DNA from: Scalesia atractyloides
Taxonomy: Eukaryota; Streptophyta; Magnoliopsida; Asterales; Asteraceae
DNA: 64,000 nucleotides
Assembly (NCBI GenBank): GCA_947069175.1
Contig: CAMTDV010000013.1
Coordinates: forward strand, 12,844,501-12,908,500
Direction: 5' to 3'
This document shows positions 48,389 to 59,469 of this stretch, piece by piece. The first letter of the stretch is position 1. Each line of letters starts with the position of its first letter. Both the position numbers and the translations under genes were made by a program. Under the pieces are notes generated by a model that was not told where the DNA came from, did not search any database, and worked only from the letters and a program-made list of their open reading frames with translations.

Positions 48389-51300
48389 CGCCCGGAATAT
48401 ATACTGTCTGACCGGTCAGACCCGGTCAAACCTGACAAAGTCGACCCTTTTTTTATTATTTTGTTTAATTTATTAAATTGAAAAATTATTTAAAAAATAC
48501 TTAAAATAAGGTTTTTAAAGTTAAAAATTTGCATTAAACTCACAAAAATAAATCTAAAAATCTCATTAAAGAACACTAATTAAAAATAATAATCTCAAAT
48601 AAAATTTATTTATTTAATCGAATCATGTCGTTAATTATTAGGTTAGTTTTCCTCGTCGTGAATATAATATTCTCATAATAAAATTCGTGATCGTTTTAAT
48701 CATATCATGTCGTATACTTATCTTAAGGATACGCATTCCATCGTGTTGAATTTATCTTAGTGACGCATTTATGCTCTACCAATTCCCGTTTTAATCACGT
48801 TTTGGGGTGTATTCATGTGTCGTACTATTCTTTTATTTACTTAAACACTTGTGCATACATCATATCCGTGATCGAATGTGTATCAATTGTTTGTGTGAAT
48901 TATATGTAGATTGAATTTTATCATTTCAGTGCACGCATTTCATTAGGCCCATCAGTTCCCTGTGGGATACGGGTGAGCATCAGGAGCCTCATTAGATCGG
49001 CTCCGTTTGATGAGCCTTGATCTCAAATACATCATCATTCATGTCATATACTCATCCAAAGTGGTTTGTAATTGTTTATATATATATGTTTTGCTCACAC
49101 GTGATTAATGCACGACTTTTCTTTATTAAATAAAACAAGAAATTATCCACAATGTTTTATCAAGGTTCACTCGCCAACTTTTGTTGACCCAAAATCTCCC
49201 CCGTTTTACACATGATACAGGTGATCCAGCCGAGACAGGAAACACTTAGGATGGCCTAAAAGAATAAACATGTTCATGCTTTGGAATAAATTTATAGTTT
49301 CATTTTCCTTTGTAATTGTATGAATTTTGTTTTTGGATATTTAAGTTTGTAATTTGAATTAATAAATATGAAACATCTTAGTAAATACCATGAGTTTTTG
49401 TGATAACCCAATTATGCCCGACTTTTATTCCGCTGCGGGTCGGGGTGTGACAAGTTTACAACTGACTTATAGTTGCACTATGATTATAATACAATGTAGC
49501 ATAACCCTCTGAGGTTATATTACATGATCATAATCATAATCATAATATGAGTTTATGCACAAGTTTCGTTAAATGTCAAACTTTGACTAAAATGCCCTTT
49601 TTACATAAAACAAGGTTTTAATCCGCAATGAACTTGCAAATGAATTACCTACCGATATGTTAATATAATTAACATATTAAGATGTTATTATTCTGATCAT
49701 AAACTAAATTTTAATATAATATCATAAATCATATTTTTTTAAAAAGACTAGAATGCCATTTCGGTGCATAATTTGGTCCTAAACCATAAATCACACTTAT
49801 GTGTGCTATCTTACTGATCATATATCACAAATTAAGTATTTTTCCAAAACGTTTATAATCATAACATCAGAGTATATGCAAGTTTCTCTTTTTACGTCAT
49901 ATAAATAACCAAAATGCCTTATAAGGCGTAGTTTCGTTTTAAAACCTCAACGGGCATATAAGTTGATATCCTACTTATATTACAACTTATTTAAAGTATA
50001 ATGACATATAGAACTTGTTCATGACTCATCCGGTTACCCGATATCGCTTATATGCGTACGGTTTAGTATATATAACTAGTTTACGAAAATTAACCGAAAC
50101 GGGTTTAACCTTATCATTTTAATCTCAAATTTCAGAATGTTAATTTTTTACCCATGTCATACAAGTCTTAAGTGCTTGTTGGGTTTAAACTACATTCTAT
50201 TCAGTCATCGCTTAATTTAGCGTATTGTACCGTTTTGATCCTTTAAGCTAGTCGGTCTAAGTCTATGACTTAAATATGACAGTTAGCGTTCTAATTGGTT
50301 AGTTTATGCCATCATTCAAGACTAGAAGGCTTCCAGTAAATGCTACCTGCGCTATTCTATTGATTAGACGGCTGAGTTAATATAAACTTTGCTTATTAAA
50401 AGTCAAGTAAAAGCTCAGGTAAATACTTTTAACTTATTTTCCCTATACGGGCTTGGGTTACGGTAAATTATTACCGTTTGGTCGGAAATGGGATCAATCG
50501 AATGCCGGATTGTGGCTAGTAAATCCACATATTCTGTTTTGATCAGTTTTGTTTGATAACTTAAACATTGGGGGTTAACGACCGTGTCCTGGATGTCCTC
50601 GAATCATTTAAGTTACTAATGGCCACGACCAAAGCACGAGGTGTAGGCATACACCCGACATATGCGAATGCTAAAATATTTTTACCTACAAGTTGGGATA
50701 ACTCATTCGTGGTTCATAAGTGGTGTGTCAGTTAATCATGTCTCGGTCTCTGTACTGAGCCCATATGTATTGACAAACATGTGAATCTGTATACAAGGTT
50801 AAAAGCTTAACTTTCCCAAGTTATAAAAGATTTTAATGTGCCCTGTGCACTTAAATCAATGTTTTTGAAATATTTTCAAAATAGTCAGTTAATTGTATTT
50901 ACCAGCGAAAGTTGACGTATTTTCAAAAGACTAAGTTGCAGGTAAATACGAAATAAGCTGAAAGCTGATTGGTATTGATATAAAAGGATCTTACAAATCC
51001 TTAGATCTGTTAAAAGTCTAATATTCATCTTTTAATTACAAAACGTATGTATAATATTCATCTCTGTTAGTAACAATGCATAACACGTGAGAAGTGAAGA
51101 CACCCCATAGGCCATAGGCATATCATATGTTGAGTATAGGTTTAAGTGAATTAGCGAAGAGTGTGGTGTCACAGTTACACATGATCTAAGCTGAAGCAGC
51201 CTTACTTTCAGGCAAACCCTAATCCTGACTCAGTATTATCCGTTGCCTGCAATCGGCATTTTCAACATAATACGAAGAAGATGAAGATAGAAGAAGTTCA

Positions 51301-51605
51301 ATCGACTACTAAAAAACAGAGGATTGCTACTCACACTCACATCAAAGGCCTTGGTCTTGAGGTTTTCTTCACTCCACCCTTTTTTCCCGTATTTTTTCTT
51401 CGATTTTTAGGGTTTATCGCGCTAAATTTGTTATGCTCCTGCTTGTTCTTTCTGTAACCTTAAAATTATGACAGTTGTTATTGACCAACTTGCATATTTG
51501 TTGAATTGGCCTCTCTTTGTTTCTCCACATCATTTTGTTTTAAAATTTTTTATCTTTATAATGTTATGGATTTGAATATACTTATGCGGCTGATATAGAT
51601 ACACC

Positions 51606-52525
51606 AGTGATGCTATATAGACCCGTGTAACGTTGTATGGCTGGGCGAAAATGGTCTTACGGGCAATATAAACATCAGTAATTACTCCATGTCGGTCAAA
51701 TACCCTGTACGCGCCGCATAACTTTGGTGAACACCACCTCATACGGGCAGCTTACGACGGATATGACTATTTTGTCGTACCCAAATGACATGATATGGCC
51801 CATATGAGCGTATGACACGTCAGTGGTGTATGGATGGTGTGTCAGCGGTGTTTCACACCAGTGATGCAATACAGAAACTAGGTGACGTATGACAGGGCAA
51901 AAACGGTCATACGGGTGTTATAAAGTATGAACAGCAGTAATTTATGTGACAATCAAACAGTTCATGCGAGCCATATAAATTTGGTGAACTTGATCTCATA
52001 CGGATGTGCGTACAACCTATATGACCCGTATGACATGATATGGCCCATATGAGTGTGTGACACTAGTGATGCTATATAGACCCCGTGTAACGTTGTATGG
52101 CTGGGCGAAAATGGTCTTACAGGCAATATAAACATCAGTAATTACTCCATGTCGGTCACATACCCTGTACGCGCCGCATACATTTGGTGAACACCACCTC
52201 ATACGGGCAGCTTACGACGCATATGACTATTTTGTCGTACCCAAATGACATGATATGGCCCATATGAGCGTATGACACGTCAGTGGTGTATGGATGGTGT
52301 GTCAGCGGTGTTTCACACCAGTGATGCAATACAGAAACTAGGTGACGTATGACAGGGCAAAAACGGTCATACGGGTGTTATAAAGTATGAACAGCAGTAA
52401 TTTATGTGACAATCAAACAGTTCATGCGAGCCATATAAATTTGGTGAACTTGATCTCATACGGATGTGCGTACAACCTATATGACCCGTATGACATGATA
52501 TGGCCCATATGAGTGTGTGACACGT
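51606..52525. repeat. 460 bp tandem duplication in RuvBL intron 1
   Basis: AGTGATGCTATATAGACC occurs at 51,606 and 52,065, and the two units are nearly identical throughout. Each unit itself contains two related halves (AGTGATGCTATATAG and AGTGATGCAATACAG, the latter at about 51,870 and 52,320), giving an A-B-A-B order. Motifs CATACGGG and GACATGATATGGCCCATATG recur. Confidence 0.9.
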
Positions 52526-52861
52526 CAGGGTAGTGTCTGGACAGTGGGTAACTGGTGTTCCAATAGAGGCGGTTGTACATGTTATGATATGGGTACCAAT
52601 AATTGTGTAGGCTACTGGAAAAGCGATATCGTTAGCTGCTGGATTTGTGGGACAGGTGGCAGCAAGAGAGGCTGGCGGTCTTGTAGTCGATATGATCCGC
52701 CCAAAAAAGATGGCTGGAAGGGCACTTCTACTTGCTGGAGCTCCTGGTACGGGTAAAACTGCACTTGCCCTTGGTATCTCCCAAGAACTTGGTACTAAGG
52801 TATGTCATATTATACAACATCTACACCCTATATTTAAAATTGCAATCATTATGTACAATGG

Positions 52862-53262
52862 AGTTAAATCGGTGATATATCACCGATATATCGGTTATCG
52901 GTCTCCATGTCAATATTGGTTAGAATATATGTACCGATATTATCGGCGATATCTGACCGATATATCACCGATTTTCCTGATATCAGTACCTTTCTTTTTA
53001 GTTCTACCATTCTGTCTTTCTTTTTATTGCTGCTATTAGTGTTTTAAGTCTTAACTGTTAGTTGTTAGTGTTAAATGTTAGTGTTTTAAGTTGCAAAGTT
53101 GCAAAAGGTTAATTTGTTAATGGTAGGAGAGTATACTGAATTGTTAGTGTTAAATTGCTATTTATAAATTCTATATGATATTAAAATTACTGATATCCCA
53201 CCGCAATAAACAATATCTCAAATATCGGTCCTTGACCGATATCCGATTTTTTTACCGCATTA
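52862..53262. repeat. CGATAT-rich MITE-like segment in RuvBL intron 2
   Basis: Many copies of ACCGATAT/ATATCGGT and palindromes such as CGGTGATATATCACCG. The right part (53,185-53,255) repeats the motifs in inverted form. Non-coding; the superfamily was not assigned. Confidence 0.6.
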
Positions 53263-54686
53263 ACTGCGTAGATTATGTATACATGTTTGTCAGGGATAAC
53301 TATAATTATTATGTTTAATTATATGCAGGTCCCTTTTTGTCCCATGGTTGGATCAGAAGTCTACTCATCGGAAGTAAAGAAAACCGAGGTTTTGATGGAG
53401 AATTTCAGGAGAGTGATTGGCTTACGTATCAAGGAAAATAAAGAGGTTATGAAGGAGAAGAATTAGTATTCAACGTTTCTTTCTTTCTTTCTTTTTTTTT
53501 TTTTGCAATGAATTTGATTAATGAATTTGAAATTTTTGGAACAAATGGTTTCAGGTGAACGAACTATCTCCGGAGGAAACTGAAAGTGTGACGGGTGGAT
53601 ATGGTAAAGCTATAAGTCATGTTATTATTGGATTAAAAACTGTTAAAGGAACAAAGCAGTTGAAGCTGGATCCAACTATATATGATGCTTTGATTAAGGA
53701 GAAGGTATGCAACCTTTTACTTATGTTGGATTTCATTCATTTAAACACAAATCTTCTTATTAATGCTTGTAACTGTGTTGGCAGGTAGCTGTTGGTGATG
53801 TTATATATATAGAAGCAAATAGTGGTGCTTTTAAAAGAGTAGGTAGGAGTGATGCATTTGCAATAGAGTTTGATCTCGAGGCTGAAGAATATGTTCCACT
53901 TCCTAAAGGAGAGGTTCACAAGAAGAAGGAGATAGTTCAGGTTCGTTTTTCAAAATCTTTTAAAGGTTTTCTATAAAATCTTTTTATTGATGGGTGATTT
54001 TTGTCAGGATGTTACACTTCATGATCTTGATGCAGCAAATGCACGGCCTCAAGGAGGACAAGATATACTGTCACTAATGGGTCAAATGATGAAGCCTAGA
54101 AAAACTGAAATTACCGACAAACTGAGACAAGAAATCAATAAGGTGATTAATAATCCTACTTGCTTTTAAACTTGGCCTTTTAATTTCTTGTTTGAAACTT
54201 ATGAGATGAGTACTAATTGCAGGTTGTTAATCGTTATGTTGATGAAGGGGTGGCAGAGCTTGTCCCCGGTGTCTTATTTATCGACGAGGTATTCCTTTTT
54301 ATATCTTTTTTTTAACATGGGTTATTATAATTAATTAGTTATGTTACTAATCTAACTTGTTTTGCAGGTACATATGCTGGATATGGAGTGTTTTTCGTAC
54401 CTAAACCGTGCTTTAGAAAGTTCATTATCTCCAATTGTAATCTTTGCCACCAATAGAGGGATATGTACCGTGAGGTAATGTTTTCTAATTTTGAAAAGTT
54501 CTAATTTTTTTAATCAATGATAGATATTTATGGTATCTGACTTGTAGAGAAATAGTCAAACACCCCCATCTGGTCAAACATTGAAGTTATCGTGAGACAG
54601 ATGATTTATTTTTCAGTACTGAGATTCTCTTTGAAGATTTTATGTTTCAAACATTAAAAAAATTGATCTTTTTTTATTTTTACCAT

Positions 54687-55019
54687 AGTTGTCAATAGCG
54701 GTCGCTATGGTTGCTATAGCGAATAGCGTAGCATATAGGTCGAAGGTCGCTACACGGAATGTTATGATATATAGCGGGATTTCAGATTTTTTTAAAATAT
54801 AAATAGCAATTAAATATAGCTGGATTTTAGGTTTTTGTTAATGTACATGTAAAATAGCGTATATACCAGGGTATTTTGATATAATATACATATAAATTTC
54901 TTTTAAAAAATTCTAGTGTATCGTTATTTATAAAATAGGGCCTGCAATTTATCGCTATTTGCTATGTAGCATATGGGTACCTTATCGCTATTTGTCATTA
55001 TTCGCCATTAACAACTATG
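54687..55019. mobile_element. MITE in RuvBL intron 8
   Basis: Ends are ATAGTTGTCAATAGCG and CGCCATTAACAACTAT, inverted with two mismatches, with AGCG/CGCTA motifs throughout. Probably hAT or Mutator type. I could not confirm a target duplication. Confidence 0.65.
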
Positions 55020-55522
55020 ATCTTTACTGACACGAAACTTGATTTGCAGAGGAACCGATATGTCAAGTCTCATGGCATACCTGTGGATCTTCTAGACAGG
55101 CTAGTGATCATACGAACAGAAACATACGGTCCCGCTGAGATGATTCAGGTATAAAGAAATATTTCAAACTAATTGGTATTACAGTATATATTTACTTAGA
55201 TTTTATCTTTCCATTTGTAATTAATAATATAATTTTGTTGCTTGATGTCATGGTCAGATATTGGCTATCAGAGCACAAGTGGAGGAAATATCTATAGATG
55301 AAGAAAGTTTAGCATACCTTGGTGAAATCGGTCAACAAGCATCCTTGAGGTTTGACTTACTTTTTTTACTTTCATCCATAAAAGTCCTAAACTTTACTAA
55401 AAAATTATTGAATCCCGCAGGCATGCAGTACAATTACTATCACACCTGGGAGTGTTGTGGCAAAAATGAATGGTCGTGAGGGTATTTGCAAGGTACTAAT
55501 TTCGGTATTTTTGCATATTATA

Positions 55523-56103
55523 CGGTAAAACCTCTATAAATTAATTATGTTGGGACCGGGATATTGTATTAATTTAGCGAGATATTATTATATCGATAAA
55601 TTAATAAATTATTAATTTAAAGAGTTGGCTTATATTCGTGAGCAACTCTCAAATTAATGCATCGACCTTCAAAATTTCCATGTCCGTTCACACATTAATG
55701 AACTTGTCAATTTCAATGTACATAGATCTAGATTGATCACTATAAAATGTCTAATGATAAAGTTTAATGCAACTTTTTGTTGCAATACGAGAATATAGTG
55801 CCTCAACTCTTAAGTGCAATGGGGAGATTTAAAAGATGAACTCAATATAGATTTGAAGTTCACAAAAACTCAATATAGATTTGAAGTTCACAAAAAAACA
55901 AGTGACTATAGATTCATTTTTTACTACAATCCTAGAATTTTTGAATATTTTAGTAATTATTAATTTATAGTTTCGATGGGACCAATATATTTACATTGGG
56001 ATTTCAAAAAAAATTATTATCTTATTATTTTATTGATTGGGGCCCAATTGGGACCGGACAAATTGTTAATTTTATCGTGTATTAAATTATAGAGGTTCTA
56101 CTG
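55523..56103. mobile_element. Emigrant/pogo-like MITE in RuvBL intron 11
   Basis: Starts CGGTAAAACCTCTATAAATT and ends TATAGAGGTTCTACTG, inverted termini matching the known Emigrant/Lemi (pogo, Tc1-mariner) terminal consensus. It is flanked by TA on both sides (55,521-55,522 and 56,104-56,105). 581 bp, non-coding. Confidence 0.82.
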
Positions 56104-56236
56104 TATGTTAAACGTGTGTTCATTTTGTGCAAATGTGTTTATACAGGCGGACATCGAGGAAGTGAGCGGTCTTTACCTGAATGCAAAGTCATCTGCCAAA
56201 CTTTTACAAGAGCAAGAAGATAGATACATCTCATGA

Positions 56237-59200
56237 TGAATCCTTGAAACTTGAAATTGGGCTTAACTTCTGGTATAATTTTTAAATGGTTGACAATATA
56301 CCTCTCTTGGATTTTTCTTAGATGTCTAGAAGTTGTAGGTTCGGTTTCAGTGAATATGAGTTCGATTGATCCCTCTGTACAAGGGATTTGGACACAATTT
56401 TTCAGATGATTTAGCTGAATGAAAAGGATGGGTTGTTTTTTTTATCTTTGATAGACAAGTGAATCAGACCTGTTAGACTCGGGTCTATGTGAATCTCTTT
56501 TCATACTGGTTGCACTTGTTCTGTTGCGTGTGAGTTGACATTCCTGAGAAACGTTGAGCTGGGTGGAATCCAGAGTTGGTAATTTTTCCTTGTTAAATAT
56601 GTTGGTATTTTATTGATTTACTTGACAAGCCAAATTTATCATAAAAGCTCACAATTGGTAAAGACAATCAAATTAAAGAAGAATATTGTATACTCATGTT
56701 GATTCGACGTTAATCTGTGTTCAAAAACAAAAAGACAACCTCATGGTGTTCGGAGAAGCGAGGCCTGTTTGCTATTTCACGACAAAGAGAGTGATATATG
56801 TTTTGATGAAGGTAGGTAAGCCTTTAGTCAACTTTGTTTGGAGGGGAAGATAGTGTCTCGGACTCTCGCGTCACCTGATGACTTATGGTGTTGTGAGACA
56901 GAAATGCAGAGTGTTGGGACAGATTCTATATATGCTCCTATGTGACATCCTTGAATCCACAATGACCAACCTATCGTCTCGCGTATGATCTAGGTTCATT
57001 TGTTTAGTCAACCTTTGACTTGTCAAGTGATGCCCCAATTCCTGACTAATGAGGTGTCGAAAAGTTTTGCGCACACTTTTCCTTCACCGTTGAGCCACTC
57101 TTGAAAGATATGCATGGATGCGCAGGAACCTATGTGTTTAAACACATCTCAAATAAGCCTATACCCGAGCATTTAATCGTCACTAGACAATTAAGTCATG
57201 TACACATATTATATAGCTATAACTTTGACATCTTTATCTAACACTCACTTGACCTTAAATTCTCTATACATCCAATTTGGACCCATATTATACATCCAAT
57301 TTGGACCCATTCAAAAAGTATTCAAATTGGAGACGTACATTTTTATTTGACTATCTTCTTTTGAATCCCATCAAGTTTTTCCACACATATAAATTTATCT
57401 TTACTTTAAGCTACTTTAATTTTTTTTTTTCTTTTTCTCCCTTTTCTCTTGTAAAATTAGAAGACTAATTACATTTTTTCTAATAATTTTTTCTAATTTA
57501 CACTCAGTTCGCCTAATAATTTTCAAATATTCAATTTGGAGACTAAAATTTTCATTTGATTGTCTTCTTGTGAATCCAAGTAATTCATCACAAATAAATT
57601 TATTTTAATTTTAAGCTACCTCAATGTTTTTGTAAATTTTAGATGATAATTTACATTTTTTTTCTGTTAATAAATAGCAATAGTTTTATTATATACGTTT
57701 TTTTTTGTTTTTGTTTAAAGGATTTAAAGGGATAATTTCATATAAGCAGCAATGTTTTAAAATCTCTTATGCAAACGTTAGATACTTATATTTTAAATTG
57801 TATAGAAAACCAAAAGTGGCTCCCTTTTACGAATGTTTATTATTATTATTTATTATCCTATTCGCGACCTATTATTGACTGTTATTAATTTATATGATTA
57901 TATTTGTTCAAACAAAATTAATCAGCAGTTGAACACTGCACTTGAACATTATTTACTAAACCCTCCTCATGTCAAACGTGTTACGCCAAGAAAACTACAC
58001 TCACCCTGGCGTGTGAAACAACGAACAGATTTTACGTTTGACCCCTTACACTATAGACTAACTACACCAATCGCTCACATTTGTTAGTAGGTGGAGTTAA
58101 TAAAAAATATTCGTAGGGGTAACGTTTTATAAAAAAAAAGGGTAACGAAATCGAAAAAACGTCAAAAAAGTAAAAAAATTTCAAAATTTACAATACCGCC
58201 GGAGCATTAAGGAGTAGCAGAGGCTACCCCTTCCTTTAAGGTAGGTCCGCCCCTGTTTGTTTACTTTATAACATTATAAAGTAAATATCTTTGCAAGTAA
58301 AATTTGTATGCTACATTTCTTGATCAGGGAACGTGCAGTTAAGAAGCAATATCAAGAAGAGAATTATAAGACCCTAATAGCATTTATAGTTGGTGTAATA
58401 GAAGATAATCCCATGTAGTAACGACAAGAAAAATAAATAGTTATAACGTATTTTATGAATCAAATTCCAAATTGGAGGCATAATATTTATACGGCTCTTT
58501 ATTTTTCCCTTAAAATTATTTATGTATTAAATATCCATCTCTCTATATATTATCGGATGTTGAATAATCGAAAATATATATAGTATTAAAACGAGAATAT
58601 AGGAGAGAGTATTCTAATAGGTTTCAATTAATTAAAGTATAATATACGTGTTTAAAAATTTGATTTTTTTAATAAACTAAGAGATAACACTAAATAAAAT
58701 TTCTCGCGATAAATGTGTCCCATATAGGAAATAAGAATAAAAAAAGTTAGAGGAATTTGATTTAAAACATGAGTTATATAACTGTATCTTATCATTTTAA
58801 AATCAATTTCATACTTGGAATACACCTAATTACTAAAGAATTTATTTAAGCTTTAAGTAATCTCACAATAAAAAAACTATAACTATTTATATAAACTTTA
58901 ACAAATTATCCAACTAACAAATTGAATAAACTAACATCCGTAACATCTCTGACAACCGACCAATTCTTTTGCTAACATAAACCTAAGAATTTATAGTTAC
59001 AAGCAAAAGATAATAATCTTTTACAATGTAAAAAGAATTGTGATATTCAGTGGCAGACAAACTCACAAAGCAAGTGAAAGTCGCCCTTCTTGAAAAAATG
59101 AGTGTTATCTTTAAGTAAAAGTCCCGATCATCACTCTTAAAAGTTTGGTTAAACTCTCAAAATGTCCGTAATAAAAATAAATCCTGAGTTTGTCGCCAGT

Positions 59201-59460
59201 AACATTGATGCTCAGTTTTATCACAACAAGGTCTCTTATATTCTCTTAATTACCATTAAATTGACGTTTACAACATACAAAACTGATTTAGTCAAAAGTA
59301 TAAAAAAAACCAAAAAACAAGGACCTAAATGTAAATAAAATGAAATAAAGGGGCATGAAAAGAAAATAAAAAGCAAAAAATGACAACTTTAGCCCCTGAA
59401 TTATGTATGGCGACGAATGAACAAAGTGGGAATAGACGCCACTTTGTATTTGTCAAGTAT
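56237..59460. other. intergenic region between RuvBL copy and HDS
   Basis: The first 300 bp is probable RuvBL 3'UTR. The remainder is AT-rich. An imperfect repeat with TTTGACTATCTTCTTTTGAAT and TTTGATTGTCTTCTTGTGAAT (about 57,345 and 57,555) marks a 200 bp duplication. 58,195-58,255 looks like a repeat end. The last 100-200 bp upstream of 59,460 should contain the HDS promoter, but no clear TATA box was found. Confidence 0.5.
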
Positions 59461-59469
59461 GGGTGACGG

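Larger units (their letters stand above)
46988..49452 (+). mobile_element. solo LTR of the chromovirus family
   Basis: Starts TGTAACATTCG and ends GGGTGTGACA, with perfect 5 bp target duplications AGTTT (46,983-46,987 and 49,453-49,457). It is clearly related along its length to the LTRs at 29,275 and 37,357 but in the opposite orientation and more diverged, so it is an older insertion of another subfamily member. TATA box at 47,502-47,509. All four tRNA-like modules are kept. Confidence 0.93.
45682..51173 (+). mobile_element. solo-like Gypsy LTR, interrupted by another LTR
   Basis: Starts TGTAACACC and ends GGTGTCACA, imperfect inverted ends as in Gypsy LTRs. A TATA box (TATAAATA, 46,423-46,430) followed by a CT-rich start region shows plus orientation. 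After removing the insertion at 46,988-49,452 the LTR is about 3 kb. It shares the CCGTAAGCTACGG motif (45,839-45,851) with the LTR at 41,796. Direct 5 bp flanks do not match (ATTAT and GTTAC), so its history may involve recombination. Confidence 0.6.
51281..56236 (+). pseudogene. RuvBL1-like (pseudogene): RuvB-like 1 (TIP49a/Pontin) helicase gene copy, broken
   Basis: Twelve exons at 51,281-51,361, 52,611-52,799, 53,329-~53,460, 53,555-53,704, 53,785-53,940, 54,008-54,142, 54,223-54,288, 54,368-54,474, 55,050-55,148, 55,258-55,349, 55,421-55,492 and 56,147-56,236, together about 1.37 kb as in full-length RuvBL1 (about 456 residues). Motifs: Walker A GAPGTGKT (the family has GPPGTGKT), Walker B LFIDE, sensor FATNRG, C-terminal LLDRL. 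RuvBL1 is an AAA+ ATPase of INO80, SWR1 and R2TP complexes. Damage: a 1 bp loss near 53,447; no GT at the usual exon 3 donor (the nearest is 6 bp on); a 1 bp loss near 55,069; a 2 bp gain near 55,441. Retained introns show a DNA-level duplicate, not a processed copy. Assembly errors are an alternative explanation for single indels, less so for all of them. Confidence 0.88.

Noticed and set aside
45675..51235. GTATTAT on both sides of the LTR at 45,682-51,173 as a target duplication
   Set aside because: The right copy lies 55 bp beyond the LTR end and 7 bp is not the expected length. Probably chance in AT-rich DNA.
56883..57074. Minus-strand frame of 63 residues
   Set aside because: No motif, no splice context; looks like chance.
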